Source: a virus
Virus record (IMG/VR): IMGVR_UViG_3300035099_000171
Coordinates: 1 to 38,260 of that record
Strand: one strand, 5' to 3'
DNA: 38,260 nt
Made by a program: the position numbers and the translations under genes. Positions 1-7,879 of the stretch are shown piece after piece (positions within the stretch are counted from its first letter, which is position 1; the number at the start of each line of letters is the position of its first letter). The notes below the pieces were generated by a model that saw only the letters and a list, made by a program, of their open reading frames with translations, did not search any database and was not told the origin of the DNA.

Positions 1-127
1 ATAGTTATTATTTACATTTTCTGCTTTATAAATTTTTCCACAAGAAGGACATTTTATTTTTTTTGTTTCTATATTACTTTCAAAATATGTTTTACATTGT
101 CCACATTTACAAACTCTAATTGTTTTT
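1..127. repeat. Terminal direct repeat (circular assembly overlap), left copy
   Basis: These 127 bases are identical to 38134-38260. The exact length equals a k-mer size commonly used by short-read assemblers, so I read it as the overlap left when a circular or circularly permuted genome is written as a line, not as a biological terminal repeat. The unique genome is 38,133 bp. A headful-packaged phage would give this picture. Confidence 0.93.
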
Positions 128-138
128 CCTTTTTTCAT
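1..138 (-). CDS. Small zinc-ribbon protein, 5' part (gene spans the circular join)
   Basis: Reading leftward from ATG at 138 and continuing across the join into 38133-38104 gives one intact 55-aa ORF. It has CxCxxC near residues 10-15 and CPSCG near residues 30-34, a two-knuckle zinc ribbon. The start lies one base after the stop of the 140-397 gene. The stop (38104-38106) is directly followed by the ATG of the adaptor gene at 38103, so it is a regular member of the late operon. Small zinc ribbons of this kind (Com-like) are common in phages; its role here is unknown. Confidence 0.75.
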   Translation of the reverse strand, partial: MKKGKTIRVCKCGQCKTYFESNIETKKIKCPSCGKIYKAENVNNNY

Positions 139-139
139 C

Positions 140-397
140 TCATTTTTCCACTTTTTCCTTTAATAAAATTATACAATGAGCCAATTCTGATAATGCTTTT
201 GTGTTGCTATCCAGATGGTTATTAATAGTATCAGTAAATTTCGCTGTTTTTTCTTTGTCTTCTTCTCTCATTTCATTAATAATTTTTGTAAAAAAAGTAA
301 ACATTTTCCATAACAACCCAGTAAATAAAGAGAATATCATAAGGTAAGCCCCAACTTGAAATCCAAATTTCTCTATAACATTTGCTCCTTCAATCAT
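140..397 (-). CDS. Small membrane protein with C-terminal helix; holin candidate (BhlA/UviB-like layout)
   Basis: This 85-aa protein has a hydrophobic segment at about residues 12-33 and then a charged, helical tail with coiled-coil character (residues 40-85). One N-terminal membrane segment plus a charged helical tail is the layout of BhlA/UviB-type phage holins. It sits next to another small membrane protein (410-601) in the late operon. The sequence shows the layout only. A structural membrane protein is the alternative. The endolysin is far away in the early-left operon, so there is no classical adjacent lysis pair. Confidence 0.5.
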   Translation of the reverse strand: MIEGANVIEKFGFQVGAYLMIFSLFTGLLWKMFTFFTKIINEMREEDKEKTAKFTDTINNHLDSNTKALSELAHCIILLKEKVEK

Positions 398-409
398 TAT
401 TTTTCTCCT

Positions 410-601
410 CTATTTTTTCTTCGCAAAAGCATCTGCTATTCCTTCACCTATATTATAAGTTCCTACTGAAATTCCAAGCAAAGTATATAACTCTGCTGGA
501 ATTTTAATTCCATTTGCTTCTAATATACTGATAATAACAGGTGCAAGAATAGTAATCCAGAATTTTCTTGATTTAAACTTTGTTGGCAATTTAATCTTCA
601 T
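410..601 (-). CDS. Small phage membrane protein, holin-like
   Basis: This 63-aa protein starts with a basic stretch (KIKLPTKFKSRKFW), then has two hydrophobic segments at about 16-28 and 40-50 separated by a polar turn, and ends in GEGIADAFAKKK. Small proteins with an SRKFW start, two hydrophobic helices and an EG(I/L)ADA ending are frequent at the end of phage structural clusters and are often annotated as holins or holin-associated proteins. It lies 3 bp from the 604-789 gene and 12 bp from the 140-397 gene. The lysis role is inferred. Confidence 0.55.
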   Translation of the reverse strand: MKIKLPTKFKSRKFWITILAPVIISILEANGIKIPAELYTLLGISVGTYNIGEGIADAFAKKK

Positions 602-603
602 TG

Positions 604-789
604 TTATTTTCCCTCCTTTACTATTTTTATTATATCATCAAATAACTCATCTAATAAACCTGTCAATAAACTACTTACAATTTCTTCAAATTTTTTAGTT
701 TGTTTATCTGTTAATTTTTTTAAAGTATTATAATATTTATTTTTTTGATGGATAGTAAATAATACTACAATTTCTTTATTTTTAGACAT
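604..789 (-). CDS. Small hypothetical protein
   Basis: This 61-aa protein is lysine-rich and predicted mainly helical (residues 22-61), with no cysteines and no clear membrane span. Its ATG overlaps the stop of the upstream adaptor-like gene by 8 bases, with GGAG a few bases upstream, which suggests translational coupling. I do not recognise the family. Its position between adaptor-like and holin-like genes puts it in the late operon. Confidence 0.6.
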   Translation of the reverse strand: MSKNKEIVVLFTIHQKNKYYNTLKKLTDKQTKKFEEIVSSLLTGLLDELFDDIIKIVKEGK

Positions 790-1390
790 TTTCTTTTACT
801 CCTTGTCCTTGACATAATGCTACTGCAAGTTGTAAAACAGAATTTACATATTTTTCAGGTATATCTATAATATCATTATCTCCAACCATTTCTTTAGGAT
901 AACGATAATAAAATATTTTAATATTCAATATTTTATCAATAGGATTTATCTTAATTGTATTTCTTCCCCATTTAGTCCATAAAAATATATCTTGATAATT
1001 TATATTGTTTAATAAATGATAAAATTCTTTTTCGTCTTTAAATACTGCTGGTTTATTATTTACAAAAACATCTTTAATCAATCGGCAATTATCAGGTAAA
1101 ACAATATCAGTATTTGGTGGAATTAAATTTGTTTCAATTGTTTCTCCATACCATCTATCAAGAAGAATATTCTCATCTGATAAAACATTTTTAGTAGCAA
1201 CATTGAGATAGTGTTTTAATATTTCTTTATTGAATTTTATAAAAGCAGGGTCTCCTAACCGAAGTGATAAATCTGAAATTAGGATATTACAAGATAATGG
1301 TTCAATTAAAGAAACAATTACTTCTCCATCCCAATTAAATACTGCTCCATTAAAATCTTCATAATATAAAGGTATAAAAAAATCTGGCAT
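782..1390 (-). CDS. Adaptor/connector-like virion protein
   Basis: This 202-aa protein has no membrane segment. The stretch IPPNTDIVLPDN (about residues 91-102), the following VFVNNKPAVF, the IFYYRYPKEM segment and the C-terminal DIPEKYVNSVLQLAVAL resemble podovirus head-tail adaptor proteins, which have a helical start, a beta insertion with PDN/PSP turns and a C-terminal helix. It lies 1 bp from another adaptor-like gene (1392-2027). The family call is by pattern; another neck or tail-tube component is possible. Confidence 0.5.
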   Translation of the reverse strand: MPDFFIPLYYEDFNGAVFNWDGEVIVSLIEPLSCNILISDLSLRLGDPAFIKFNKEILKHYLNVATKNVLSDENILLDRWYGETIETNLIPPNTDIVLPDNCRLIKDVFVNNKPAVFKDEKEFYHLLNNINYQDIFLWTKWGRNTIKINPIDKILNIKIFYYRYPKEMVGDNDIIDIPEKYVNSVLQLAVALCQGQGVKENV

Positions 1391-1391
1391 A

Positions 1392-2027
1392 TTATCCTCC
1401 TAATTCTATTTTATATTTTCCACCAAACTTTTTCTCTAAATTTGTTATTTCATTTATATATAGAGCATAAAGTTCTTTTCCTGCATTAAAACTATCTACT
1501 TGGTCAGGGTCTTTCATTTTTGCTTTTGCACTTACATAAAGAATTAATAATAATTGGTATGGTTCTTCAAAAGGTGGAGTAGAAGAAAATTGATATGTAG
1601 AGGAAGGTTTTGAAATAGCAAATATTTTAACTCTATCAGTTGGTTGTGGTTTAAAATATATTCTTCCACCAAAAATATAACAATATGGTTCTTCATCATT
1701 AGCCTTACAGAAAACATTTTTTAGTATTGCTCTTTTTGCAGTAAAATCAATTAATTTACAAGGTATTCCATTAGGATATATTACTGCTATTACTCTTAAT
1801 ACATCATCACTTATTGCAATACTATAATCTTCATCATATTCAGTATATTTTACTGCAAAATTAACATACCAATAATGTAATTCTTTTAAACATTCCACAG
1901 GTAATTTTAATGTTAAATCTGTTATTCCTTCATTACAAAATTTTAATAGTTCGTCATCAGTCCAAAATGTAGGTGTAGGTTCTCCTAATATTATTCTTGC
2001 CCGATTGATTATTTCTTGAATAATCAT
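1392..2027 (-). CDS. Head-tail adaptor-like protein (P22 gp4-like fold)
   Basis: This 211-aa protein begins IINRARIILGEPTPTFWTDDELLKFCNEGITDL. The WTDDELL...NEG helix pair, a central beta region with FKPQP (about residue 124) and a C-terminal helical tail are typical of the adaptor proteins that extend the portal in short-tailed phages. It acts in the neck of the virion. Its ATG overlaps the stop of a 24-codon membrane micro-ORF, and its Shine-Dalgarno GGAGG lies inside that micro-ORF, so the two are probably coupled. Confidence 0.65.
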   Translation of the reverse strand: MIIQEIINRARIILGEPTPTFWTDDELLKFCNEGITDLTLKLPVECLKELHYWYVNFAVKYTEYDEDYSIAISDDVLRVIAVIYPNGIPCKLIDFTAKRAILKNVFCKANDEEPYCYIFGGRIYFKPQPTDRVKIFAISKPSSTYQFSSTPPFEEPYQLLLILYVSAKAKMKDPDQVDSFNAGKELYALYINEITNLEKKFGGKYKIELGG

Positions 2028-2098
2028 TTTGTTGCCTCCATCAAAAGAATAATTACTAATAAAAGAATAAGAAAAAATCCAAAATTAATTGTTATCAC
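2024..2098 (-). CDS. 24-aa single-span membrane micro-protein candidate
   Basis: A GTG at 2098 overlaps the stop of the upstream 300-aa gene and is preceded by GGAGAG at 5-base spacing. The ORF runs 24 codons and stops in a TGA that overlaps the next ATG (2027). After MITINFG come about 13 consecutive hydrophobic residues (FFLILLLVIILLM), then EATK. Linkage to both neighbours by overlapping start/stop signals is what would be expected of a real, translationally coupled gene. A one-span peptide in a late operon could be a lysis accessory or virion membrane peptide. The alternative is a spacer that happens to lack a stop. Confidence 0.5.
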   Translation of the reverse strand: MITINFGFFLILLLVIILLMEATK

Positions 2099-2997
2099 AT
2101 TATCTCTCCATATTCTAAAATATCAAGTTTTGTTTCCATATCAAAATTATTAAATAAATTTTTCCCTATTGCTGGGACACCTACATCTAAAAATACATCT
2201 TGTGGGAATGGTCCTGCGTCTCCTGATACACCACCTACTTGTAAATCATCTACATAAGCATAAGCCCGAAAAGCAGTAGGATTATTATATCTACAAGTAA
2301 ATTTTAAAGTATGTATTCCAACTTCTATTTCTTTAGGTGAAGTAAAACTATCAAATGCCCATTTCGGCCCACCTGGTATATTTCTTACATATTTTACAAA
2401 TTTACCTGACACAGTTAAGTTATTAATTGTAAATATTGCTCCCCAAAACCCTAAATTACTATGTCTTAAACATAAAGTTATTATTTCTACCTCTTTAGTT
2501 GTTTGTGGTATTTTTACTGTCGCTTTAATCCACTGATTTGCTTTAGATAAAGTTGGTTCATCTAAACTCATTAATCCTGCTGAATTTAATAATAAAATTC
2601 TATTTTTAGGATGTAATTCTTCCCAATAGGTGTGAAATTGTCCAATTGCTTTATTTAATGTTACTTTAACTCCTTCAGAAGATGGCGTAGAATAATCAAC
2701 ATCAATATATCCAACATTTAATTGTTCATTTTCTGTTCCTTCTGATATATTAAATCTGAATAAAAATCCTGCTTTTTCTGGTTTTGCAATATAAGGTCTA
2801 AAAGTAGTTATTAATCTTCCATCTCCATCATATTGTCCTGCTTTATCAATATAAATTTCTGTATCAGAAGGATTTACATCTTTCATTAAATATAAAGTAA
2901 TAGTTGGTGCAAAATCATCTTCTTTAAGTGCATATTCAGTTCTCCAATTAGGAGTTAGAAAATCTAAATCTTGCATCCATCTTTTTAACGATGACAT
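2095..2997 (-). CDS. Virion protein, probably fibre- or tail-associated
   Basis: This 300-aa protein is rich in Thr, Gly, Asn and aromatic residues. Residues 1-120 are a mixed domain and about 150-260 look like an all-beta jelly roll of the carbohydrate-binding type (alternating beta strands, VDDLQV near the end). No enzyme motif is visible. It sits between the fibre genes (3017-4388) and the adaptors in the late operon, so a virion component is likely. I do not recognise the family. Confidence 0.55.
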   Translation of the reverse strand: MSSLKRWMQDLDFLTPNWRTEYALKEDDFAPTITLYLMKDVNPSDTEIYIDKAGQYDGDGRLITTFRPYIAKPEKAGFLFRFNISEGTENEQLNVGYIDVDYSTPSSEGVKVTLNKAIGQFHTYWEELHPKNRILLLNSAGLMSLDEPTLSKANQWIKATVKIPQTTKEVEIITLCLRHSNLGFWGAIFTINNLTVSGKFVKYVRNIPGGPKWAFDSFTSPKEIEVGIHTLKFTCRYNNPTAFRAYAYVDDLQVGGVSGDAGPFPQDVFLDVGVPAIGKNLFNNFDMETKLDILEYGEIM

Positions 2998-3016
2998 TTT
3001 TAATTTTTTCCTCCTT

Positions 3017-3229
3017 CTAACTAATTTCTATCCATTCCTTACCATTCCAAACTTCCAATTTACCAGTTGTAGTATTTATTCCCATTATACATCCTTCTAC
3101 TCGTTTTGGTCTTTCTGCCCAAGTTGGTAATCCTTTTTGTGTCCAATTTTCCCAATCTATATGAGATAATATTTCTTTTATCTGTTCTCTTATTTCTAAA
3201 TTTGTAATATTTCCTATTTCTTTAGCCAC
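3017..3229 (-). CDS. Small tail-fibre-associated protein
   Basis: This 70-aa protein has GLPTWAERPKRVEGCIMGINTTTGKLEVWNG in its C-terminal half (residues 33-63). The pattern 'WAxRPxxxxGxxxxNTTTGxLEVWxGxxW' is frequent in phage fibre and collar proteins, where it forms a short beta domain. An AT-rich leader with an AGGAGG-type site precedes the start. It is followed 5 bp before the glycine-rich fibre gene. Probably part of the receptor-binding apparatus, by context. Confidence 0.6.
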   Translation of the reverse strand: MAKEIGNITNLEIREQIKEILSHIDWENWTQKGLPTWAERPKRVEGCIMGINTTTGKLEVWNGKEWIEIS

Positions 3230-3233
3230 TATT

Positions 3234-4079
3234 TTATCCTCTTGATAATATATAAGAATCTACTTTAAGCGTTCTCATTGATGAGCCTGCTGTTTTGTAC
3301 ATTCGTAATACTGGTGTAATAATTGTAGTAGCAGGAATGTTAGTAGTAATTGTTCCAACAGAAATATCATTTATAAAGTATTCAACACTACTAATATCTG
3401 CATTGACAACTATTTTAAGTTTTGTCCAATCAGTTGAGACTGGAATAGTAGAATTATTTTTTGTTCTTGTAGAAGTAGAAGCAGTGCAATATCTCCAATT
3501 AGTGCTTGATGTCCTATCATATTCAAAATATATTCCCTCTACAAAATCTGCTCCACCTACATTACCTATTCCCATTCTTGCTATATATTCATTTGTAGCA
3601 TCAGAAAGAGCAGGAAGTCTACAATCAATCTCTATTATTTCTTTACCTGATAATTTCATAGCAGACACTCCAAGATAAATAGAAGAGCATGTATTAATTG
3701 CAGCTACTTGTAATTCTACTACACCAACTTTTCCTGTTTCTGCCAAAGCAACTGATACTTGTCCGTCACTGTACCATCCTTGTTCACCCCAATCGGTATC
3801 TCTTCCATTCATAAATTCTTCTTTGAAAATAGGTAATTTAGCAGAAATATCAGGTATCCTTTCTTTTGCAAATATACCACTTACAATTTTAGAAGCATCT
3901 AAATCAGGTATTCTCGCTGTTGACAATATACCACTTACAATTTTAGAAGCATCTAAATTTGCATTTAAACTTCCTAATAAATTAAGATTATTTTTAGGTG
4001 AATGGTATGCACCATCTATATCGTGTGGTATCATTCCACCACCACCACCGCCACCACCAGGTTTTGCTAATCCAGACAT
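3234..4079 (-). CDS. Tail fibre protein with repeat stalk and jelly-roll tip
   Basis: This 281-aa protein starts with a short tag followed by eight consecutive glycines (residues 8-15). It then has two LDASKIVSGI..(A/E)RIPD repeats (about 42-79), the repeat type found in phage fibre shafts. A C-terminal domain (about 85-281) has the look of a concanavalin/LamG-like jelly roll: WGEQGWYSDG, a YFEYDR segment and a final DSYILSR. This is consistent with a fibre whose tip binds host surface sugar. Confidence 0.7.
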   Translation of the reverse strand: MSGLAKPGGGGGGGGMIPHDIDGAYHSPKNNLNLLGSLNANLDASKIVSGILSTARIPDLDASKIVSGIFAKERIPDISAKLPIFKEEFMNGRDTDWGEQGWYSDGQVSVALAETGKVGVVELQVAAINTCSSIYLGVSAMKLSGKEIIEIDCRLPALSDATNEYIARMGIGNVGGADFVEGIYFEYDRTSSTNWRYCTASTSTRTKNNSTIPVSTDWTKLKIVVNADISSVEYFINDISVGTITTNIPATTIITPVLRMYKTAGSSMRTLKVDSYILSRG

Positions 4080-4103
4080 AATATTTACCTCCTTTAAATT
4101 ATT

Positions 4104-4388
4104 CTACCATATTGATAATCTATAATTTGTTCCAGTAGGTGCTTTTAACCATATTTCATTTAATCCCCAATTATCTCTTGTTAAAACTTCACCTACCAAT
4201 AACTCAAAATGAGTATTTGTTCCATCAAAAGAAACTTCAATTACATTTCCACTATCATTAGCAAGTAAAAATCCTTCTGCAGTAAAATTAAGAGTTATTT
4301 TTCTAAATGTTCCATTCATTGGCAATTTAGTAAGATTGTAATAATCATAATTTCTACTTTTGTCTAATTTGTCCAAACCTAATTTCAT
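4104..4388 (-). CDS. Small virion-associated beta protein
   Basis: This 94-aa protein has a polar start and then strands LLANDSGNVIEVSFDG, FELLVGEVLTRDNWGLNEIWLKAPTG and YRLSIW. The NVIEVSFDG...GE...GLNEIWLKA pattern recurs in small phage structural proteins that form a beta sandwich. It lies between the fibre gene and the glycosyltransferase cassette. Decoration or hub protein are both possible; no catalytic motif is visible. Confidence 0.6.
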   Translation of the reverse strand: MKLGLDKLDKSRNYDYYNLTKLPMNGTFRKITLNFTAEGFLLANDSGNVIEVSFDGTNTHFELLVGEVLTRDNWGLNEIWLKAPTGTNYRLSIW

Positions 4389-4392
4389 AAAT

Positions 4393-4911
4393 TTAACCTC
4401 CTTTTAGTTCTTTTAAAATAGTCATTGCTTCATCCCACCATTTTCTGTATATACTTTCTTCAATTTTTACTTTTTTTCTTATTAAATCGCATTCTGCAAA
4501 ATTTTGAGTTGTGCCATCACATCCAATAAATTTTATATTATTTATGCAACCAATATAATAAGTAAGTAAAATCGCTTTATGTAAAACTGTATGACCTGCA
4601 ATAATTTCATCAAAATAATAAACATTATATCCTCTCAATAAATTTTCATAACTATTTGTCTTAAATTCTTCTACAAATTTATTTTTATCTATAATTATTT
4701 TTGTATTTTCTCCAGCAAACCCTAAATCTCTTAAATAAATTGTATGATTTAATACCAGGAAATCTGCTTTATCTCTATATCTTCTTATACTATCATTTAA
4801 ACAAATAAAAATATCATTTTCTTCTTTTATTGCTATTTTATGTTCACCACTACCAATAATTATTGCAGTTTTCCCTGTATATGTATTTTTTAAATTATTT
4901 ATAGTTTCCAT
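4393..4911 (-). CDS. MptE/DUF115-like nucleotide-sugar or pterin transferase-type protein
   Basis: This 172-aa protein opens with GKTAIIIGSGEHK (about residues 13-25), a glycine-rich Rossmann-type loop. DIFICLNDSIRRYRDKADFLVLNH and, later, AGHTVLHKAILLTYYIGCINNIKFIGCDG follow. This is the pattern of MptE-like (DUF115) and related sialyltransferase-like proteins encoded near glycosyltransferases in phages and in flagellin-glycosylation clusters. Its ATG overlaps the stop of the GT4-type glycosyltransferase. Together with the next two genes it forms a three-gene sugar cassette. The substrate is unknown. Confidence 0.65.
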   Translation of the reverse strand: METINNLKNTYTGKTAIIIGSGEHKIAIKEENDIFICLNDSIRRYRDKADFLVLNHTIYLRDLGFAGENTKIIIDKNKFVEEFKTNSYENLLRGYNVYYFDEIIAGHTVLHKAILLTYYIGCINNIKFIGCDGTTQNFAECDLIRKKVKIEESIYRKWWDEAMTILKELKGG

Positions 4912-5855
4912 TATTGTAATATTTCCTCATATAATTTATAATGTTGTAATGCCACATTTTCCCAACAATTCTCATTAACATATTTTTCTTGGTTCTTTTT
5001 GTAATAATTTTGTAACAATTTATTTTTTAATAATTCTTCACATCTATTTGATAAATCTTTAATATCTGTTTTCGGACAAACATCATCCTGTATATCTTTA
5101 AATTGATATACATCAGTAACTAAAGTTAAAACTCCTGTGCCAAGACAAATTCTGACAGACCCCGATGCTTCTTCTTTATTCTCTTGTTGTGGTAAAACAA
5201 TTAAATCTGCTACTTGCATTATTGCAGATATAACACTATAAGGATAAAAATCAGTCCAAAAATATGTTTTGATATTAAATCTTCTTACTAAATCTTTACA
5301 TTCTTCTAAATAGTTTATACATTCTTGTTTTTTCTGATCGTGAATAGAAGTAAGACAAAGTAAAGTTATATTAGGGAAACTTTGTTTAATACTTACTAAT
5401 GCCATAATTAATTCTTTTATTCCTTTATGTGGCATTGCAAATCCATAAGTTAGTATTACAGGTCTTCCACAATTTAGGTTATATCTTGCCCATCCTTTTG
5501 TCTGTTTAAATTTTATTATTCCGTGTGGGAGAATTCTGTATTTATTACTTTGGATAGATGATTTTCTATGTAATATTGCTATATCAAAATAAGGTTCTAA
5601 TTCTTTAAATTTATCTAAATTATGAAAAGTTATAACAATTTTTTTAGGTCTTTGTTTTATAAGTTCATTTTTAACTATTTCAATATTTTCATATAATCCA
5701 GAATGAAATTGTAAATGATAAATTAAATTATCATCTGAATTACTGTTGATACTGGAATTGGGAAGGTAATATGAAAGTAGTTTCGTGTATTCCGCTATTC
5801 CACATTTCTTTCCCCAACTCTCTACTTGTAAATTTATTTTTAAATATTTGTTCAA
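4911..5855 (-). CDS. Glycosyltransferase, GT-B fold, family 4-like
   Basis: This 314-aa protein has an N-terminal CGIAEY (residues 18-23) typical of GT4 enzymes, then PHGI, YGFAMPHKGIKELI (central linker) and a donor-binding region with LPQQENKEEASGS...LGTGV (about 219-243). The start is a TTG at 5855 preceded by GGAGGAG at about 4 bases. The conserved CGIAEY segment requires this upstream start. That places its first 116 bases inside the 3' end of the GT9-like gene, an unusually long same-strand overlap. It probably transfers a sugar to a virion, cell-wall or DNA acceptor; which is not shown. Confidence 0.8.
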   Translation of the reverse strand: MNKYLKINLQVESWGKKCGIAEYTKLLSYYLPNSSINSNSDDNLIYHLQFHSGLYENIEIVKNELIKQRPKKIVITFHNLDKFKELEPYFDIAILHRKSSIQSNKYRILPHGIIKFKQTKGWARYNLNCGRPVILTYGFAMPHKGIKELIMALVSIKQSFPNITLLCLTSIHDQKKQECINYLEECKDLVRRFNIKTYFWTDFYPYSVISAIMQVADLIVLPQQENKEEASGSVRICLGTGVLTLVTDVYQFKDIQDDVCPKTDIKDLSNRCEELLKNKLLQNYYKKNQEKYVNENCWENVALQHYKLYEEILQ

Positions 5856-6705
5856 CTTTCTCCTCCACTATTTCAGGAGTAATATTAAGCATACATCTCC
5901 TATAATTGCAATTTACTTCTATACAAGGACTACAAGGAATATCAGCAGATATAATTTCAACTGAATTATATTGTGTTGCGACTGTTCTATAATCAGTAGA
6001 ACTGAATAGAGCAATTGTAGGTATATCAAGTAATCCTGCTATGTGCATTGTTGAGGTATCAGGAGTAATAATTAAATCCATATCTGCAATTGTTTCAATA
6101 AACTTTTTTAAACTTGTCCTACCACATAAATTTATTATATTTTCTCCTTCTATTCCCAACAAAGTATCATTTCCAAGAAGATAAACTTTATATTTTTTAC
6201 TTAAATTTAAAATTAATTTTTTATTATATTCATCAGTCCAGTTTTTAAATTTAGTAGAAGAATTCAAACAAATTCCGATATTATTAGATTTTCTTATATT
6301 AGATTTTTTAACATTAAATTTTATTTTATATTCTTTCCAACTATCACTATCTATTCCTAATCTATCACAATATAATTGTATTTTATGTTTTACAAATCTT
6401 TCTATATTATGCTCTGTCCATTCTACAAAATTATAGAATTGTTTAAAATCATAATATTGTTGAGGTGTTATAGTGCAAATAACAGAACATATTTTATCAA
6501 ATTGTATTAATTCTAACAATTGTAATTTATTATTATCCATCATAAAAAATATATTGTAAATATGTTCATATTTTTTGTAATATTCTTGTAGAACACCTAA
6601 AAACATCAATATATCTCCTAATCCAGTATTAGTATATTTAATTAAAATATTTTCCATACCTTCAAAATATTTATATTTCTCTACAACTTTAACTTGTAGT
6701 TGCAT
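5740..6705 (-). CDS. Glycosyltransferase family 9 (heptosyltransferase-like)
   Basis: This 321-aa protein has the N-terminal GLGDILMFLGVL loop, the hallmark of GT9 enzymes, and a C-terminal donor-site block: NLCGRTSLKKFI, DLIITPDTSTMHIAG and IPCSPC plus a cysteine pair. In lipopolysaccharide-making bacteria such enzymes add heptose. In a phage late operon the acceptor is unknown. The last 38 residues lie in the overlap with the downstream glycosyltransferase and extend beyond the usual GT9 end. Starts at 6705 or at an internal ATG (6657) are both possible; the first is 1 base from the upstream stop. Confidence 0.8.
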   Translation of the reverse strand: MQLQVKVVEKYKYFEGMENILIKYTNTGLGDILMFLGVLQEYYKKYEHIYNIFFMMDNNKLQLLELIQFDKICSVICTITPQQYYDFKQFYNFVEWTEHNIERFVKHKIQLYCDRLGIDSDSWKEYKIKFNVKKSNIRKSNNIGICLNSSTKFKNWTDEYNKKLILNLSKKYKVYLLGNDTLLGIEGENIINLCGRTSLKKFIETIADMDLIITPDTSTMHIAGLLDIPTIALFSSTDYRTVATQYNSVEIISADIPCSPCIEVNCNYRRCMLNITPEIVEEKVEQIFKNKFTSRELGKEMWNSGIHETTFILPSQFQYQQ

Positions 6706-6706
6706 T

Positions 6707-7876
6707 TTAATAGCCTGCTATATTATGTTCTACAAAATTTATTACTTGTCCAGTAAAAGAAACTTCTCCTCCTTTTGCATTCATTACTACATTATCTATT
6801 GCTGTTTGTAATCTTGTAGTTTCTGAAAAAAGTGCTCTTCCAACACCAGCACATTGAACAAATCCTATTTTCATTCCAACAGGTAAAGAATAATCTAAAG
6901 AGAAAATATTGCTTTCTCCTCTATAAAATTCAATTTTTTCTCCATCGTATTTTACTTTTATTGTTTCTGATTGAGAACAAGGTTCATTATAAAATATCTG
7001 TTCAAACTCATTAACTATTAATCTATATTCACCAGTAGTTTTCTCTTTTACAATTCCATAAGTCAATATTTTTTGTGGTGGCTGGCCAAGTCCAGGGACA
7101 AAAATAGTCCATACTTCATTATATTTAGCAGTGTAGGTATCTTCTGAAATATCACCTGAAATATCTACTTGATAACTAACTGGTAAATCTTCAGGACCGA
7201 ACAAAAAAGGTTGTTGATTTTCTATTGGAGTAATTACTTTAAAACTATCTATTGTTGTTTCTACCGAGAAATGTAATTTCCCTTCTGTTTCATTCAAAAC
7301 AATATCTGGCCTCCCTTGTTGGTTTACAACAGTCCATTTGTCTTCCCAGTGTCCATCTCCAAAATCGTCTTGAAAAACAGTTCCACTACCACTACTAACT
7401 ATCTCTGTTATTAAGTCATCGTGAATATTAAAAGTAAGAAGACTATCAAAATTTAAGTCTTCTATAACTACTTTATTTGTTCCACCTGTAATATTTATAT
7501 CTTTTACCCACTGTTCATTAGCAGTCTTTATTCTAATTTTTAAATCAGTAGTTGATTTAATATTTATTAAACTTCCTAAATATTTACCAGCCATCATCAT
7601 TTTTTGTCTATCAGTAATACCTGCAAAAGTAGAATAAATAGGAATTTTTCCACCTGCTATATTTTCTCCCTCAAAATAATAAGGAATTATTATTTTTCCT
7701 CCTCCTAAATCTATTTCTTCTCCGTGATAGATAAGTGTTTGTAATACTTCCAATGTATTTACTCTTTCTATATCTTTTATTCTGAAATCAATTTTTTCAT
7801 CTGATATTTCTATACCTGCATCTGAAACTAATCTTCTTGCTGAACCTGGTTCATCATAATCTATCTTGTCTGCCAT
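6707..7876 (-). CDS. Virion protein with jelly-roll domain
   Basis: This 389-aa acidic protein has an N-terminal mixed domain (1-170). From about 172 it has an all-beta domain with FQDDFGDGHWEDKWTVVNQQG and later KVKYDGEKIEFYRGE, typical of LamG/concanavalin-like sugar-binding folds. It lies directly upstream of the glycosyltransferases and downstream of the capsid genes, so a surface or fibre-like virion part is likely. No enzyme motif is visible and I do not recognise the exact family. Confidence 0.6.
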   Translation of the reverse strand: MADKIDYDEPGSARRLVSDAGIEISDEKIDFRIKDIERVNTLEVLQTLIYHGEEIDLGGGKIIIPYYFEGENIAGGKIPIYSTFAGITDRQKMMMAGKYLGSLINIKSTTDLKIRIKTANEQWVKDINITGGTNKVVIEDLNFDSLLTFNIHDDLITEIVSSGSGTVFQDDFGDGHWEDKWTVVNQQGRPDIVLNETEGKLHFSVETTIDSFKVITPIENQQPFLFGPEDLPVSYQVDISGDISEDTYTAKYNEVWTIFVPGLGQPPQKILTYGIVKEKTTGEYRLIVNEFEQIFYNEPCSQSETIKVKYDGEKIEFYRGESNIFSLDYSLPVGMKIGFVQCAGVGRALFSETTRLQTAIDNVVMNAKGGEVSFTGQVINFVEHNIAGY

Positions 7877-7879
7877 TGT

